Source of the DNA: Muribaculaceae bacterium
Lineage (GTDB): Bacteria > Bacteroidota > Bacteroidia > Bacteroidales > Muribaculaceae
NCBI GenBank assembly: GCA_017547845.1
Contig: JAFYNZ010000028.1
Coordinates: 1 to 64,000 of the forward strand
Length of the DNA: 64,000 bases
Direction of reading: 5' to 3'
This document shows positions 56,098 to 64,000 of the stretch, piece by piece. The stretch's first letter is position 1; each line of letters starts with the position of its first letter. The notes beneath the pieces were generated by a model. It did no database searches. It saw nothing but the letters and a program-made list of their open reading frames with translations, and was not told the origin of the DNA. Both the position numbers and the translations under genes were made by a program.

Positions 56098-57891
56098 ATG
56101 AAAAAGAACTTCGAATATCTGACACGACTTCGTCAAGTCATGAAAGAACACAATGTCGATGCCGTAATCATCTCAGGCACCGACCCTCACCAAAGCGAAA
56201 ATCCTCCTCACCACTGGAGAGACCGCGAGTGGCTTACAGGCTTCTGGTCGACCAATGGTACTAATGGTACTGCCGTAGTGCTCCAAGACCAAGCTTACTG
56301 CTGGACCGACTCTCGATATTTCATCCAAGCTGAGGAGCAACTCGCCGACACCGGTTTCAAGATGATGAAAGAAGATGGTCCTGAAGCTATCGACTTGGTA
56401 GGCTGGATTGTCGACAATATGCCAAGCGGATCGACTGTCGCTATCGACGGCATGACATTCTCTACAGCACTTGCAGAAAAGATCGAACAGCAACTCAGCG
56501 GCAACGGCTTAAAGCTCATCACAGACTTTGCTCCATTCGACACTATCAACCCTGAACGTCCAAAACGCCCTCTTAACGTGCTCTTTGTGCACGATGAAAA
56601 GATCGTAGGCGAAACCGTTGACTCTAAGGCCAACCGAGTGATGGAACAAGTGCGCAACGAAGGTGCAGAAGCTATCATCATGTCGTCACTCGACGATATC
56701 GCTTGGACAACCAACCTTCGCACAGCCAACGACATCTCTTACAGTCCGATGTTTGTGTCGTATGTCTACCTTTGCAACGACCGCCGCATCCTCTTCATCG
56801 ATGAAGAAAAGCTCAACGATGAAGTAAAGGCTCACCTTGCAACCTACAAGTTTGAGATTATGCCTTACGATGCAGTGCTCGACTTCGTAGCAACACTTCC
56901 GACAGAAACAAAGATCCTCGTTGACCCTGACAAGGTGTCACGTGGCTTGTTTGACAAGATTTCTTGCTGCCCTGTATTCGGCGGTTCGAAGGTTGCTAAG
57001 CTCAAGAGCATCAAGAACGAGTCTATGCTTCGCAGCATCGACATCGCTATGGAAAAGGACGGCGTAGCATTGACACGCTTCTTCATGATGGTCGAAAGAG
57101 ATCACCCTAAGGGCGAACTCACCGAACTTATCCTCAGCGAACGTCTTCGCGAAATCCGTCTTTCCGACCCAAGCTGTGTAGACGAAAGCTTCGCATCAAT
57201 CCTCGGCTTCAAGGAACACGGTGCTATTATCCACTACGAAGCGACTGAAGAAAGCAACATTCCTGTCGTAGGCGATGGTCTTCTCTTGGTGGACTCAGGT
57301 GGTCAATACATCTATGGCACAACCGACATCACTCGCACAGTAGCATTGGGCACTCCGACTGCTGAAGAAATCCACGACTATACACTCGTTCTCAAGGGCC
57401 ACATCGCAATTGCAAACGCCGTATTCCCTGAAGGCACAACAGGTCACCAACTCGACGCAATGGCTCGCCAATACCTTTGGAAAGAAGGTAAGGCCTACTA
57501 CCACGGCACAGGCCACGGCATCGGATTCTTCATCAACTGTCACGAAGGTCCACAAAGCATTCGTCTCAACATCAACCCTACTCCACTCGAAGTCGGCATG
57601 GCGACAAGTAATGAGCCGGGCGTTTACTACGAAGGCAAGTATGGTATCCGCACCGAAAACATCATCATCACAGTTCCTGCGATGGAGACAGAGTTTGGCA
57701 AATTCTTCAAGTTTAAGTCAGTGACACTCTTCCCATACGATCGTCGTTTGATCGACACAAGCATCATGAGCGACGACGAAATCCAATGGGTAAACGACTA
57801 CCACCAAATGGTGAAATCACGCCTCACTCCGCTTCTCAACGAAGAAGAAGCTGCATGGCTCGAAGCTAAGACACAACCATTAACACGATAA
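56098..57891 (+). CDS. Xaa-Pro aminopeptidase (M24B, aminopeptidase P)
   Basis: 597 residues, the three-domain form as in eukaryotic APP1-like enzymes: two creatinase-like N-terminal domains (about 1-310) and a pita-bread M24 domain. Metal ligands: VDSGGQYIYGTTDITRT (Asp, Asp), GTGHGIGFFINCHEGPQSI (His), TSNEPGVYYEGKYGIRTENI (Glu, Glu). It removes an N-terminal residue before proline. No signal peptide, so cytoplasmic. 5 bp before the carbonic anhydrase gene, likely co-transcribed. Confidence 0.95.
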   Translation: MKKNFEYLTRLRQVMKEHNVDAVIISGTDPHQSENPPHHWRDREWLTGFWSTNGTNGTAVVLQDQAYCWTDSRYFIQAEEQLADTGFKMMKEDGPEAIDLVGWIVDNMPSGSTVAIDGMTFSTALAEKIEQQLSGNGLKLITDFAPFDTINPERPKRPLNVLFVHDEKIVGETVDSKANRVMEQVRNEGAEAIIMSSLDDIAWTTNLRTANDISYSPMFVSYVYLCNDRRILFIDEEKLNDEVKAHLATYKFEIMPYDAVLDFVATLPTETKILVDPDKVSRGLFDKISCCPVFGGSKVAKLKSIKNESMLRSIDIAMEKDGVALTRFFMMVERDHPKGELTELILSERLREIRLSDPSCVDESFASILGFKEHGAIIHYEATEESNIPVVGDGLLLVDSGGQYIYGTTDITRTVALGTPTAEEIHDYTLVLKGHIAIANAVFPEGTTGHQLDAMARQYLWKEGKAYYHGTGHGIGFFINCHEGPQSIRLNINPTPLEVGMATSNEPGVYYEGKYGIRTENIIITVPAMETEFGKFFKFKSVTLFPYDRRLIDTSIMSDDEIQWVNDYHQMVKSRLTPLLNEEEAAWLEAKTQPLTR

Positions 57892-57896
57892 AGACC

Positions 57897-58430
57897 ATGG
57901 CATTAATCAAACCAGTCAGAGGTTTCACACCTGTCATCGGCAAAGATTGCTACCTTGCCGACAATGCGACTATCGTGGGCGACGTGACCATCGGTGACGA
58001 ATGCAGCATATGGTTTGGCGCAATCCTTCGTGGTGACGTCAACACCATCACTGTCGGCAACCGTGTCAACATCCAAGACGGCTCTGTGCTTCACACCCTC
58101 TATCAGAAATCAACTATTGAAATCGGCGACGATGTATCAATCGGCCACAACGTAGTGATCCATGGTGCTAAGATCAGAGACTTTGCTCTCATCGGCATGG
58201 GCGCAATCGTGATGGACGACGCTGAAGTCGGCGAAGGTGCATTGGTAGCTGCAGGCTCGGTAGTGTTGGGCAAGACAAAAATCGGTCCTAACGAAATGTG
58301 GGCAGGCGCACCGGCGAAGTTTGTCAAAATGGTCGAACCGGAGAAAGCCAAAGAGATGAATCAGAAGATTGCACGCAACTATCTGATGTATTCTAAGTGG
58401 TATGACGAAGACAACCAACAAGAAGGCTAA
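57897..58430 (+). CDS. Gamma-class carbonic anhydrase-like protein
   Basis: 177 residues forming a left-handed beta-helix: GKDCYLADNATIVGDVTIGDECSIWFGAILRGD, NIQDGSVLH, SIGHNVVIHGAKI, LIGMGAIVMDDAEVG. The histidines in SVLH, IGHNVVIHG are the zinc ligand positions. The YrdA/PaaY-like subfamily has uncertain activity, so carbonic anhydrase is a family name rather than proof. Confidence 0.9.
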   Translation: MALIKPVRGFTPVIGKDCYLADNATIVGDVTIGDECSIWFGAILRGDVNTITVGNRVNIQDGSVLHTLYQKSTIEIGDDVSIGHNVVIHGAKIRDFALIGMGAIVMDDAEVGEGALVAAGSVVLGKTKIGPNEMWAGAPAKFVKMVEPEKAKEMNQKIARNYLMYSKWYDEDNQQEG

Positions 58431-58449
58431 TACACCTTAATTATATAGT

Positions 58450-58491
58450 GACAGGGGCAATTCATCACGGATTGCTCCTGTCGTAGTTTTC
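58450..58491 (+). terminator. Terminator after the carbonic anhydrase gene
   Basis: GACAGGGGCAAT (58450-58461) pairs with ATTGCTCCTGTC (58471-58482) over 12 bp with one G-U, followed by GTAGTTTT. The gap from here to the rpsU promoter (58492-58641) shows no gene. Confidence 0.8.
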
Positions 58492-58641
58492 AAAGGTCGG
58501 CAACCGACAGCAACGATGACACGCCTCCGGGTAGAGGAATGTATTGCAGCCGGAAATGCGCCGAAAATCATTGCAATAAGACGAATAGAGGGCGAAAAGA
58601 GTTAAAATATGCCCCAAAACAAAATATTTTCGTTAAAAAAT

Positions 58642-58678
58642 TTTGCTATTCGGATAACATTGCCTAATTTTGCACCGC
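58642..58678 (+). promoter_or_regulatory. rpsU promoter with extended GCACCGC block
   Basis: TTTG (58642-58645), 19 nt, TAATTTTGCACCGC (58665-58678). The leader of about 68 nt contains GGTAA/TTACC (58690-58705). Confidence 0.82.
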
Positions 58679-58747
58679 TAAATCTATGGGGTAACACCAT
58701 TTACCTCAGCAACAACTTGATTAATAACTAAAACAACAATAAAAAAC

Positions 58748-58939
58748 ATGATCATTGTACAAGTAAAAGAAGGTGACAACATCGAAAAAGCACTTAAGAG
58801 ATTCAAACGTAAATTTGAAAAGACAGGCATCGTAAAAGAATTGCGCAGCCGTCAGGCATTTGAAAAGCCATCTGTAGCAAACCGTAAGAAAATGATGAAG
58901 GCGGTTTACGTTCAGAAGCTTCGCCAAGTAGAAGAATAA
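58748..58939 (+). CDS. rpsU: 30S ribosomal protein S21
   Basis: 63 residues: MIIVQVKEGDNIEKALKRFKRKFEKTG, LRSRQAFEKPSVANRKK. S21 lies by the anti-Shine-Dalgarno sequence; in Bacteroidota it takes part in sequestering the 16S tail, in keeping with the scarcity of Shine-Dalgarno sites in this window. Confidence 0.97.
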   Translation: MIIVQVKEGDNIEKALKRFKRKFEKTGIVKELRSRQAFEKPSVANRKKMMKAVYVQKLRQVEE

Positions 58940-58955
58940 AAAAATTTTCAGATTT

Positions 58956-58988
58956 ATTTGGATAATTCAAGAAAATAGTATATCTTCG
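58956..58988 (+). promoter_or_regulatory. xerC promoter
   Basis: TTTG (58956-58959), 21 nt, TATCTTCG (58981-58988), 47 bp before the xerC ATG. Confidence 0.6.
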
Positions 58989-59035
58989 TAGGACAAAACC
59001 GTTGTGGCGTTCACAAGGGTGAAAATGCGAAGATT

Positions 59036-59938
59036 ATGACAGTTGACAACTTCTTGAAATATATACGGTATGAGTTGAATTATTCGACTCATACCGTTTC
59101 GTCATATTCTCTCGACCTCACCCAGTTTGTCGACCACATCACCGGCGGAGCAACAGAGACTTTTGTAGCGCAAGAAGTGACCGTCAACGATATCCGCAAT
59201 TGGCTCGGCAGAATGGCAAAAGCAGGTCGCTCGCCACGCACACTGAGACGCAAAGCGCAGTCACTCAGAGCTTTCTATAATTATCTGCTTAGAAACAAGG
59301 CAATCGACCACAATCCGGCAGCAGATGTAGTGTTAACGAAAGTGAACAAACCGCTCCCCGAATTTGTTAGAAATAATGAGATGCAGAGCATCTTGGAGGA
59401 GATGCAACCGACGACAACCGATGACTTCATCGCACATCGCGACCACTTGATAATTACACTGCTCTACTCGACCGGCATGCGACAAGCAGAGCTATTAGGC
59501 ATAGCCGACTCCGACATCGATTTCTCAAAGTATGAGATAAAGGTGACCGGGAAACGCAACAAGCAACGCATCATTCCGATAGCCCGAGAGATGAGCGAGG
59601 AAATACGCCGATACCAGCAGCTACGCGATAAGCAAGAGGGCAACATCGAAGGCCGGCCGTTGATAGTGCACAAAGGCAAAGCGATGACTCGCAACGTGCT
59701 TTACAACCTGGTCAGCAAACGACTACGCGACTGCTCATCTCATCAGAAAGGCGCCCATGTGTTGCGACACACGTTTGCGACATCGATGCTCAACAACGGT
59801 GCGAAAATCAATACGGTGAAAGAGATTTTGGGACATAGCTCTCTGGCTACAACCCAGGTCTACACACATATAACATTACGTGAGTTACAATCTAATTATG
59901 AACATGCTCATCCAAGAGCACAAAAACAGGAGGTTTAA
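59036..59938 (+). CDS. xerC: Tyrosine recombinase XerC
   Basis: 300 residues. SAM-like N-domain (about 1-88) and catalytic domain with Arg in STGMRQAELLG, HVLRHTFATSM (His-x-x-Arg), LGHSSLATTQVYTH (His and the nucleophile Tyr). With XerD it resolves chromosome dimers at dif. No dif-like site was recognised here. The rpsU-xerC-hpf order is common in Bacteroidota, so this is the housekeeping recombinase and not a phage integrase. Confidence 0.93.
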   Translation: MTVDNFLKYIRYELNYSTHTVSSYSLDLTQFVDHITGGATETFVAQEVTVNDIRNWLGRMAKAGRSPRTLRRKAQSLRAFYNYLLRNKAIDHNPAADVVLTKVNKPLPEFVRNNEMQSILEEMQPTTTDDFIAHRDHLIITLLYSTGMRQAELLGIADSDIDFSKYEIKVTGKRNKQRIIPIAREMSEEIRRYQQLRDKQEGNIEGRPLIVHKGKAMTRNVLYNLVSKRLRDCSSHQKGAHVLRHTFATSMLNNGAKINTVKEILGHSSLATTQVYTHITLRELQSNYEHAHPRAQKQEV

Positions 59939-59940
59939 TT

Positions 59941-60234
59941 ATGGAAGCAAAGATTAAAGCCATTCATTTCGACGCATCTGAAAAGCTTGTTGCATTTATC
60001 AACAAGAAAGTAGAAAAGATCACTCGCAGATTCGAAGCTGTGACAGAAGTAGAAGTGACGTTGAAAGTAGTTAAGCCGGAAACAGCCATGAACAAGGAGG
60101 CTGCTATCCAACTCGCAGTTCCACCTACAGACGACCTATTCGCATCTAAGACTGCCGACACATTCGAAGAAGCAGTCGACCTATGCCTCGACGCACTCGA
60201 AAAACAGCTTGAAAAAATCAAAGCTAAGAAATAA
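59941..60234 (+). CDS. hpf: Ribosome hibernation-promoting factor, short form
   Basis: 97 residues: EAKIKAIHFDASEKLVAFINKKVEKITRRFE, then KLEKIKAKK end. One HPF/YfiA domain without the long C-terminal dimerisation part. It starts 2 bp after xerC with AGGAGGT immediately before (59930-59936), so it is translated from the xerC message. Confidence 0.93.
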   Translation: MEAKIKAIHFDASEKLVAFINKKVEKITRRFEAVTEVEVTLKVVKPETAMNKEAAIQLAVPPTDDLFASKTADTFEEAVDLCLDALEKQLEKIKAKK

Positions 60235-60271
60235 CACGCTATAAATCAAGACAATAACATTCAACAAATAT

Positions 60272-60297
60272 GCCGGCATGAAGCTTTTCATGCCGGC
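60272..60297. other. Strong inverted repeat after hpf
   Basis: GCCGGCATGAA (60272-60282), loop GCTT, TTCATGCCGGC (60287-60297). No T-run follows on the plus strand, so its role as terminator is uncertain. Confidence 0.6.
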
Positions 60298-60326
60298 TAT
60301 CATACAAACACCAACCATCGTTCAAT

Positions 60327-60743
60327 ATGTCTTTACTCGACCAAGTAAAAGTATTTGAATTCCCCAAAATCAGCGATCCACGCGGCAACCTATCGTTTGT
60401 CGAAGGAGCTCGTCACATCCCATTCAGCATCAAACGCGTCTACTACATATACGACGTTCCCGGCGGAGAAACTCGCGGAGGACACGCACATAAGACATGC
60501 TCAAGCGTGCTCATCGCCCTTTCAGGCTCACTCGACGTCAGACTCACCGACGGCGAAAACGAAGTGACAATCACCCTCAACAGAGCCAACAAGGGCGTAC
60601 TGACACCTCCCGGACTATGGCGCACGATGCACAATTTCACCACAGGCACCGTGGTGCTTGCCCTCGCTTCTCACCTCTACGAAGAGGAAGACTACATTCG
60701 CGACTACGACGAGTTTCTCGAATATGTTAAAACACTGAAATAG
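60327..60743 (+). CDS. FdtA/QdtA-like sugar 3,4-ketoisomerase (cupin)
   Basis: 138 residues, one cupin: FEFPKISDPRGNLSFVEGARHIPFSIKRVYYIYDVPGGETRGGHAHKTC carries the substrate Arg and GGHAHK histidines; PPGLWRTMHNF and LASHLYEEEDYIRDYDEFL complete the pattern. Known members convert dTDP-4-keto-6-deoxyglucose to the 3-keto isomer for dTDP-Fuc3NAc or dTDP-Qui3NAc. Which isomer is made cannot be read. 1 bp before the aminotransferase. Confidence 0.88.
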   Translation: MSLLDQVKVFEFPKISDPRGNLSFVEGARHIPFSIKRVYYIYDVPGGETRGGHAHKTCSSVLIALSGSLDVRLTDGENEVTITLNRANKGVLTPPGLWRTMHNFTTGTVVLALASHLYEEEDYIRDYDEFLEYVKTLK

Positions 60744-60744
60744 A

Positions 60745-61863
60745 ATGAAATACCCGTTTCTTCAACTCAGCGATGTAAACGCCCCATACGCAGAGCAACT
60801 CAAAGAAGCCGCAGCAAGAGTAATCGACTCGGGATGGTATCTCAACGGCAACGAGACCAAAGCCCTTGAGAGAGGATTGGCACAAGTGTGCCAGACCGCT
60901 CACGCCCTGACAGTCAGCAACGGCCTCGATGCTTTGCGTCTGATTTTCAGAGCATATATCCGATTGGGACGACTCCATGAAGGCGACGAAGTGATCGTAC
61001 AAGCCAACACCTATATCGCTTCGGTGCTCGCAATCCACGACGCCGGACTGACACCGGTGCTTGTTGACCCCTCCGAATCGACCTACAACCTCGACTCTTC
61101 ACTCATCGAGCAAGCCATCACTGAGAAGACACGGGCAATCCTCGTGGTACACCTCTACGGCACACCATGCTGGGATAGCAAAATAAAAGAGATAGCCGAG
61201 CGACACGACCTGCTTGTAATCGAAGACAACGCACAAGCCATCGGTGCACTTGCCGACACCCCGGGACTCAACGGCACTAACCCGACCGGCGGACTCGGCC
61301 ACGCAGCAGCCATCAGCTTCTACCCCACAAAAAATGTCGGTGCACTCGGCGATGCAGGTGCCATCACCTCGTCCGACACTCAACTTATCGACACAGCACG
61401 CGCACTTGCCAACTACGGCAGCGACCGTCGCTATCACAACATCTATCAAGGCTTCAACTGCCGCATGGACGAAATCCAAGCAGCATTCCTACGCGTAAAA
61501 CTGCGCCACCTTGATGATGAGTCACAAGCTCGTCACCTCGCAGCATGCGCCTACGACGAAGCCATCACCAATCCCCTGATACGCAAGCCCGAAATCTTTG
61601 AAGGTATGCGTCAAGTGTGGCATCAATATGTCATTCGTTGCGAAGAACGCGACCGCCTACGCCAACACCTACTCGACAACGGCGTCGGCACCGACATCCA
61701 CTATGCCACCCCACCGCACATGCAACCATGCTACGAAGGCACATTCAGCAATCCTCTACCGATGACCGAACGCTTGGCCGACCAAATCGTCAGCCTCCCA
61801 ATCGCCACCATCACCCCATCTGATGCCCAAGCCATCGCCCAGCTCATCAACACCTTCAAATAA
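60745..61863 (+). CDS. DegT/DnrJ/EryC1 PLP-dependent sugar aminotransferase
   Basis: 372 residues. VSNGLDALRLIFRA (PLP phosphate site), VIEDNAQAIGA, and FYPTKNVGALGDAGAI with the Schiff-base lysine; NCRMDEIQAAFLRVKL and WHQYVIRCEERD follow. With the ketoisomerase it should make a 3-amino-3,6-dideoxyhexose nucleotide for O-antigen or glycan. dTDP-glucose synthesis genes and an acetyltransferase are not in the window. Its stop lies 6 bp before the first CRISPR repeat with no terminator between. Confidence 0.92.
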   Translation: MKYPFLQLSDVNAPYAEQLKEAAARVIDSGWYLNGNETKALERGLAQVCQTAHALTVSNGLDALRLIFRAYIRLGRLHEGDEVIVQANTYIASVLAIHDAGLTPVLVDPSESTYNLDSSLIEQAITEKTRAILVVHLYGTPCWDSKIKEIAERHDLLVIEDNAQAIGALADTPGLNGTNPTGGLGHAAAISFYPTKNVGALGDAGAITSSDTQLIDTARALANYGSDRRYHNIYQGFNCRMDEIQAAFLRVKLRHLDDESQARHLAACAYDEAITNPLIRKPEIFEGMRQVWHQYVIRCEERDRLRQHLLDNGVGTDIHYATPPHMQPCYEGTFSNPLPMTERLADQIVSLPIATITPSDAQAIAQLINTFK

Positions 61864-61869
61864 CCCTCC

Positions 61870-63144
61870 CACCCCAAGTGCTTACATTTTAGTAACTTTG
61901 CACTATAAGAAACAACGATAACGTCGAAATACTAAACGCCCGCCTGGTTGTGATTTGCTTACATTTTAGTAACTTTGCACTATAAGAAACAACCGACGCG
62001 CCAACAGTCGCAAGGCAGAGAGCGTTGTGATTTGCTTACATTTTAGTAACTTTGCACTATAAGAAACAACTAAACGTCAACGACACGACGTAGCCACTGG
62101 TTGTGATTTGCTTACATTTTAGTAACTTTGCACTATAAGAAACAACAAGATTTATTGTTGAAAGACCTTTCAAATAGTTGTGATTTGCTTACATTTTAGT
62201 AACTTTGCACTATAAGAAACAACCGATCCAAAAGAGCGCCGTTATACGGTTAAGTTGTGATTTGCTTACATTTTAGTAACTTTGCACTATAAGAAACAAC
62301 CGCGCCAAATGAATACACCGAAGTAAGCGGTTGTGATTTGCTTACATTTTAGTAACTTTGCACTATAAGAAACAACAATTGGCACTCCATACTTTCACGT
62401 CGGTAAGTTGTGATTTGCTTACATTTTAGTAACTTTGCACTATAAGAAACAACCTGCTATAGTTGCAGGCTCTTCGAGCTCGGTTGTGATTTGCTTTAAA
62501 ATTCGTACCTTTGTACTATTAGAAACAACAAAGCTATGAGTAAAGCAGACAAAGCAAATGTTGTGATTTGCTTTAAAATTCGTACCTTTGTACTATTAGA
62601 AACAACTTTGAGGTTGAGAGCGTCAAAAAGATTTCTGTTGTGATTTGCTTTAAAATTCGTACCTTTGTACTATTAGAAACAACGGCGGTGCGCTTATCCG
62701 CTTTTTTAGCCGAGTTGTGATTTGCTTTAAAATTCGTACCTTTGTACTATTAGAAACAACGTTTTACCTTTAGGGAAGATGATACATTTAGTTGTGATTT
62801 GCTTTAAAATTCGTACCTTTGTACTATTAGAAACAACGCATTAAGTGCCATAATGTTGCAAGTTTCGGTTGTGATTTGCTTTAAAATTCGTACCTTTGTA
62901 CTATTAGAAACAACAGATTGGTAAAGAGTATAGGTTCAAACCTGTTGTGATTTGCTTTAAAATTCGTACCTTTGTACTATTAGAAACAACTCTACATTAG
63001 GAAATGCTGCAAACGTTGTAGTTGTGATTTGCTTTAAAATTCGTACCTTTGTACTATTAGAAACAACGTTAAGCTGTGTCTTGGCGTGCGTGGTCTTGTT
63101 GTGATTTGCTTTAAAATTCGTACCTTTGTACTATTAGAAACAAC
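61870..63144 (+). CRISPR. Type II-C CRISPR array: 17 repeats of 47 bp, 16 spacers, two repeat families
   Basis: Repeats begin at 61870, 61947, 62024, 62100, 62177, 62254, 62330, 62407 (family A) and 62483, 62560, 62637, 62714, 62791, 62868, 62944, 63021, 63098 (family B). Both start GTTGTGATTTGCTT and end AGAAACAAC; family A has ACATTTTAGTAACTTTGCAC in the middle, family B TAAAATTCGTACCTTTGTAC, 8 differences in 47. Within each family the full copies are identical. Spacers are 29 (four) or 30 bp (twelve), all different. The first repeat has lost its first 9-10 bases, which marks the old, distal end; the cas2-proximal side is then the insertion end. The 47-bp repeat length and GTTGTGATTTGC start are those of Bacteroidales type II-C arrays. 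Processed crRNA should be spacer followed by the 5' part of the repeat on the plus strand. Confidence 0.98.
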
Positions 63145-63197
63145 AGATTATTCATAACGCGTTGGGTATCAATCAAGTAAAAGGTTTCTTAGAAAAT
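63145..63197. other. Short flank between last repeat and terminator (possible leader)
   Basis: 53 bp, AT-rich, no gene and no anti-repeat. If spacers are added on the cas2 side, the integration leader must be here. Confidence 0.4.
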
Positions 63198-63230
63198 AAA
63201 ATCTGATGAAGAAAAACTTCATCAGATTTT
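63198..63230. terminator. Bidirectional terminator between array and cas2
   Basis: AAAATCTGATGAAG (63198-63211), loop AAAAA, CTTCATCAGATTTT (63217-63230): perfect 14-bp stem with T-rich ends on both strands. It separates convergent crRNA and cas transcripts. Confidence 0.92.
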
Positions 63231-63265
63231 ATTTATCACCCATTTTGTAATTCTGTAATGTGCTG

Positions 63266-64000
<735 letters not shown>

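Noticed and set aside
59036-59938. xerC gene as integrase of a mobile element
   Set aside because: It sits in the conserved rpsU-xerC-hpf order, has normal composition, and no att-like repeats or cargo were seen.
61881-63140. TTTG at repeat positions 8-11 as the -33 box
   Set aside because: Only 12 nt from TAnnTTTG; GTTG at positions 1-4 has the correct 19-nt spacing.

Overview
The window is chromosomal DNA of a member of the Bacteroidota, order Bacteroidales. Three things point there: promoters throughout match the Bacteroidota vegetative form TTTG-N19-21-TAnnTTTG; a type IX secretion Plug protein (DUF5103) and a cargo with a type-A sorting tail are present; and TamL replaces TamA. Moderate GC and the gene set suggest a Muribaculaceae-like gut organism, but that family assignment is inference. 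Nearly all of the sequence is ordinary core genome. The accessory parts are an IS30 fragment at the left edge, a small AT-rich lipoprotein gene, and a type II-C CRISPR-cas locus at the right edge.

Layout. 1-5.6 kb: IS30 transposase tail, efp, a family 2 glycosyltransferase, radC, then a minus-strand GH3 / 5'-nucleotidase pair. 5.6-10.3 kb: rplS, a tandem 110-bp repeat leading into the gpmI promoter, gpmI and typA. 10.3-22.5 kb, all minus: sodium-dependent transporter, tamL, tamB, VanZ-like protein and a large M6 metalloprotease with a type IX sorting tail. 22.6-31.1 kb: folP-cdaA, a lipoprotein, rplU-rpmA, tRNA-Gln, rpsO, a type I pullulanase, nfeD plus an SPFH protein, and tRNA-Arg. 31.1-36 kb: ung, a C_GCAxxG_C_C protein, the Plug protein, a DUF3109 protein, a candidate small RNA and cls. 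36.2-54.3 kb: the whole str-S10-spc-alpha ribosomal cluster on the minus strand (rpsL to rplQ, 32 genes). 54.7-61.9 kb: GlmU-like protein, aminopeptidase P, gamma carbonic anhydrase, rpsU, xerC, hpf and a two-gene 3-amino-sugar module (fdtA-like and PLP aminotransferase). 61.87-64 kb: a 17-repeat CRISPR array facing cas2 and a cas1 cut by the window edge; cas9 and tracrRNA must lie beyond 64000.

Most noteworthy observations. (1) The CRISPR array is made of two repeat families of equal length (47 bp) that differ at 8 positions, with one sharp switch at 62453/62483. Both families keep an intact -7 box TAnnTTTG at repeat positions 24-31, 19 nt after GTTG, so each repeat looks like its own promoter. 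(2) In the 18-kb ribosomal cluster the three longest intercistronic gaps lie directly before rpsG, rpsD and rpsH, the genes for S7, S4 and S8. All three proteins are classical translational autoregulators, and all three gaps can fold; the rpsO leader folds too. (3) Four unlinked ribosomal-protein units (rplS, rplU-rpmA, rpsO, rpsU) share an identical 14-nt block, TAATTTTGCACCGC, and rpsL and tRNA-Gln share the near-copy TAACTTTGCATCGC. (4) Two intergenic stretches (near 30.8 kb and 34.3 kb) show a promoter followed within about 110 nt by a strong terminator without an obvious protein gene.
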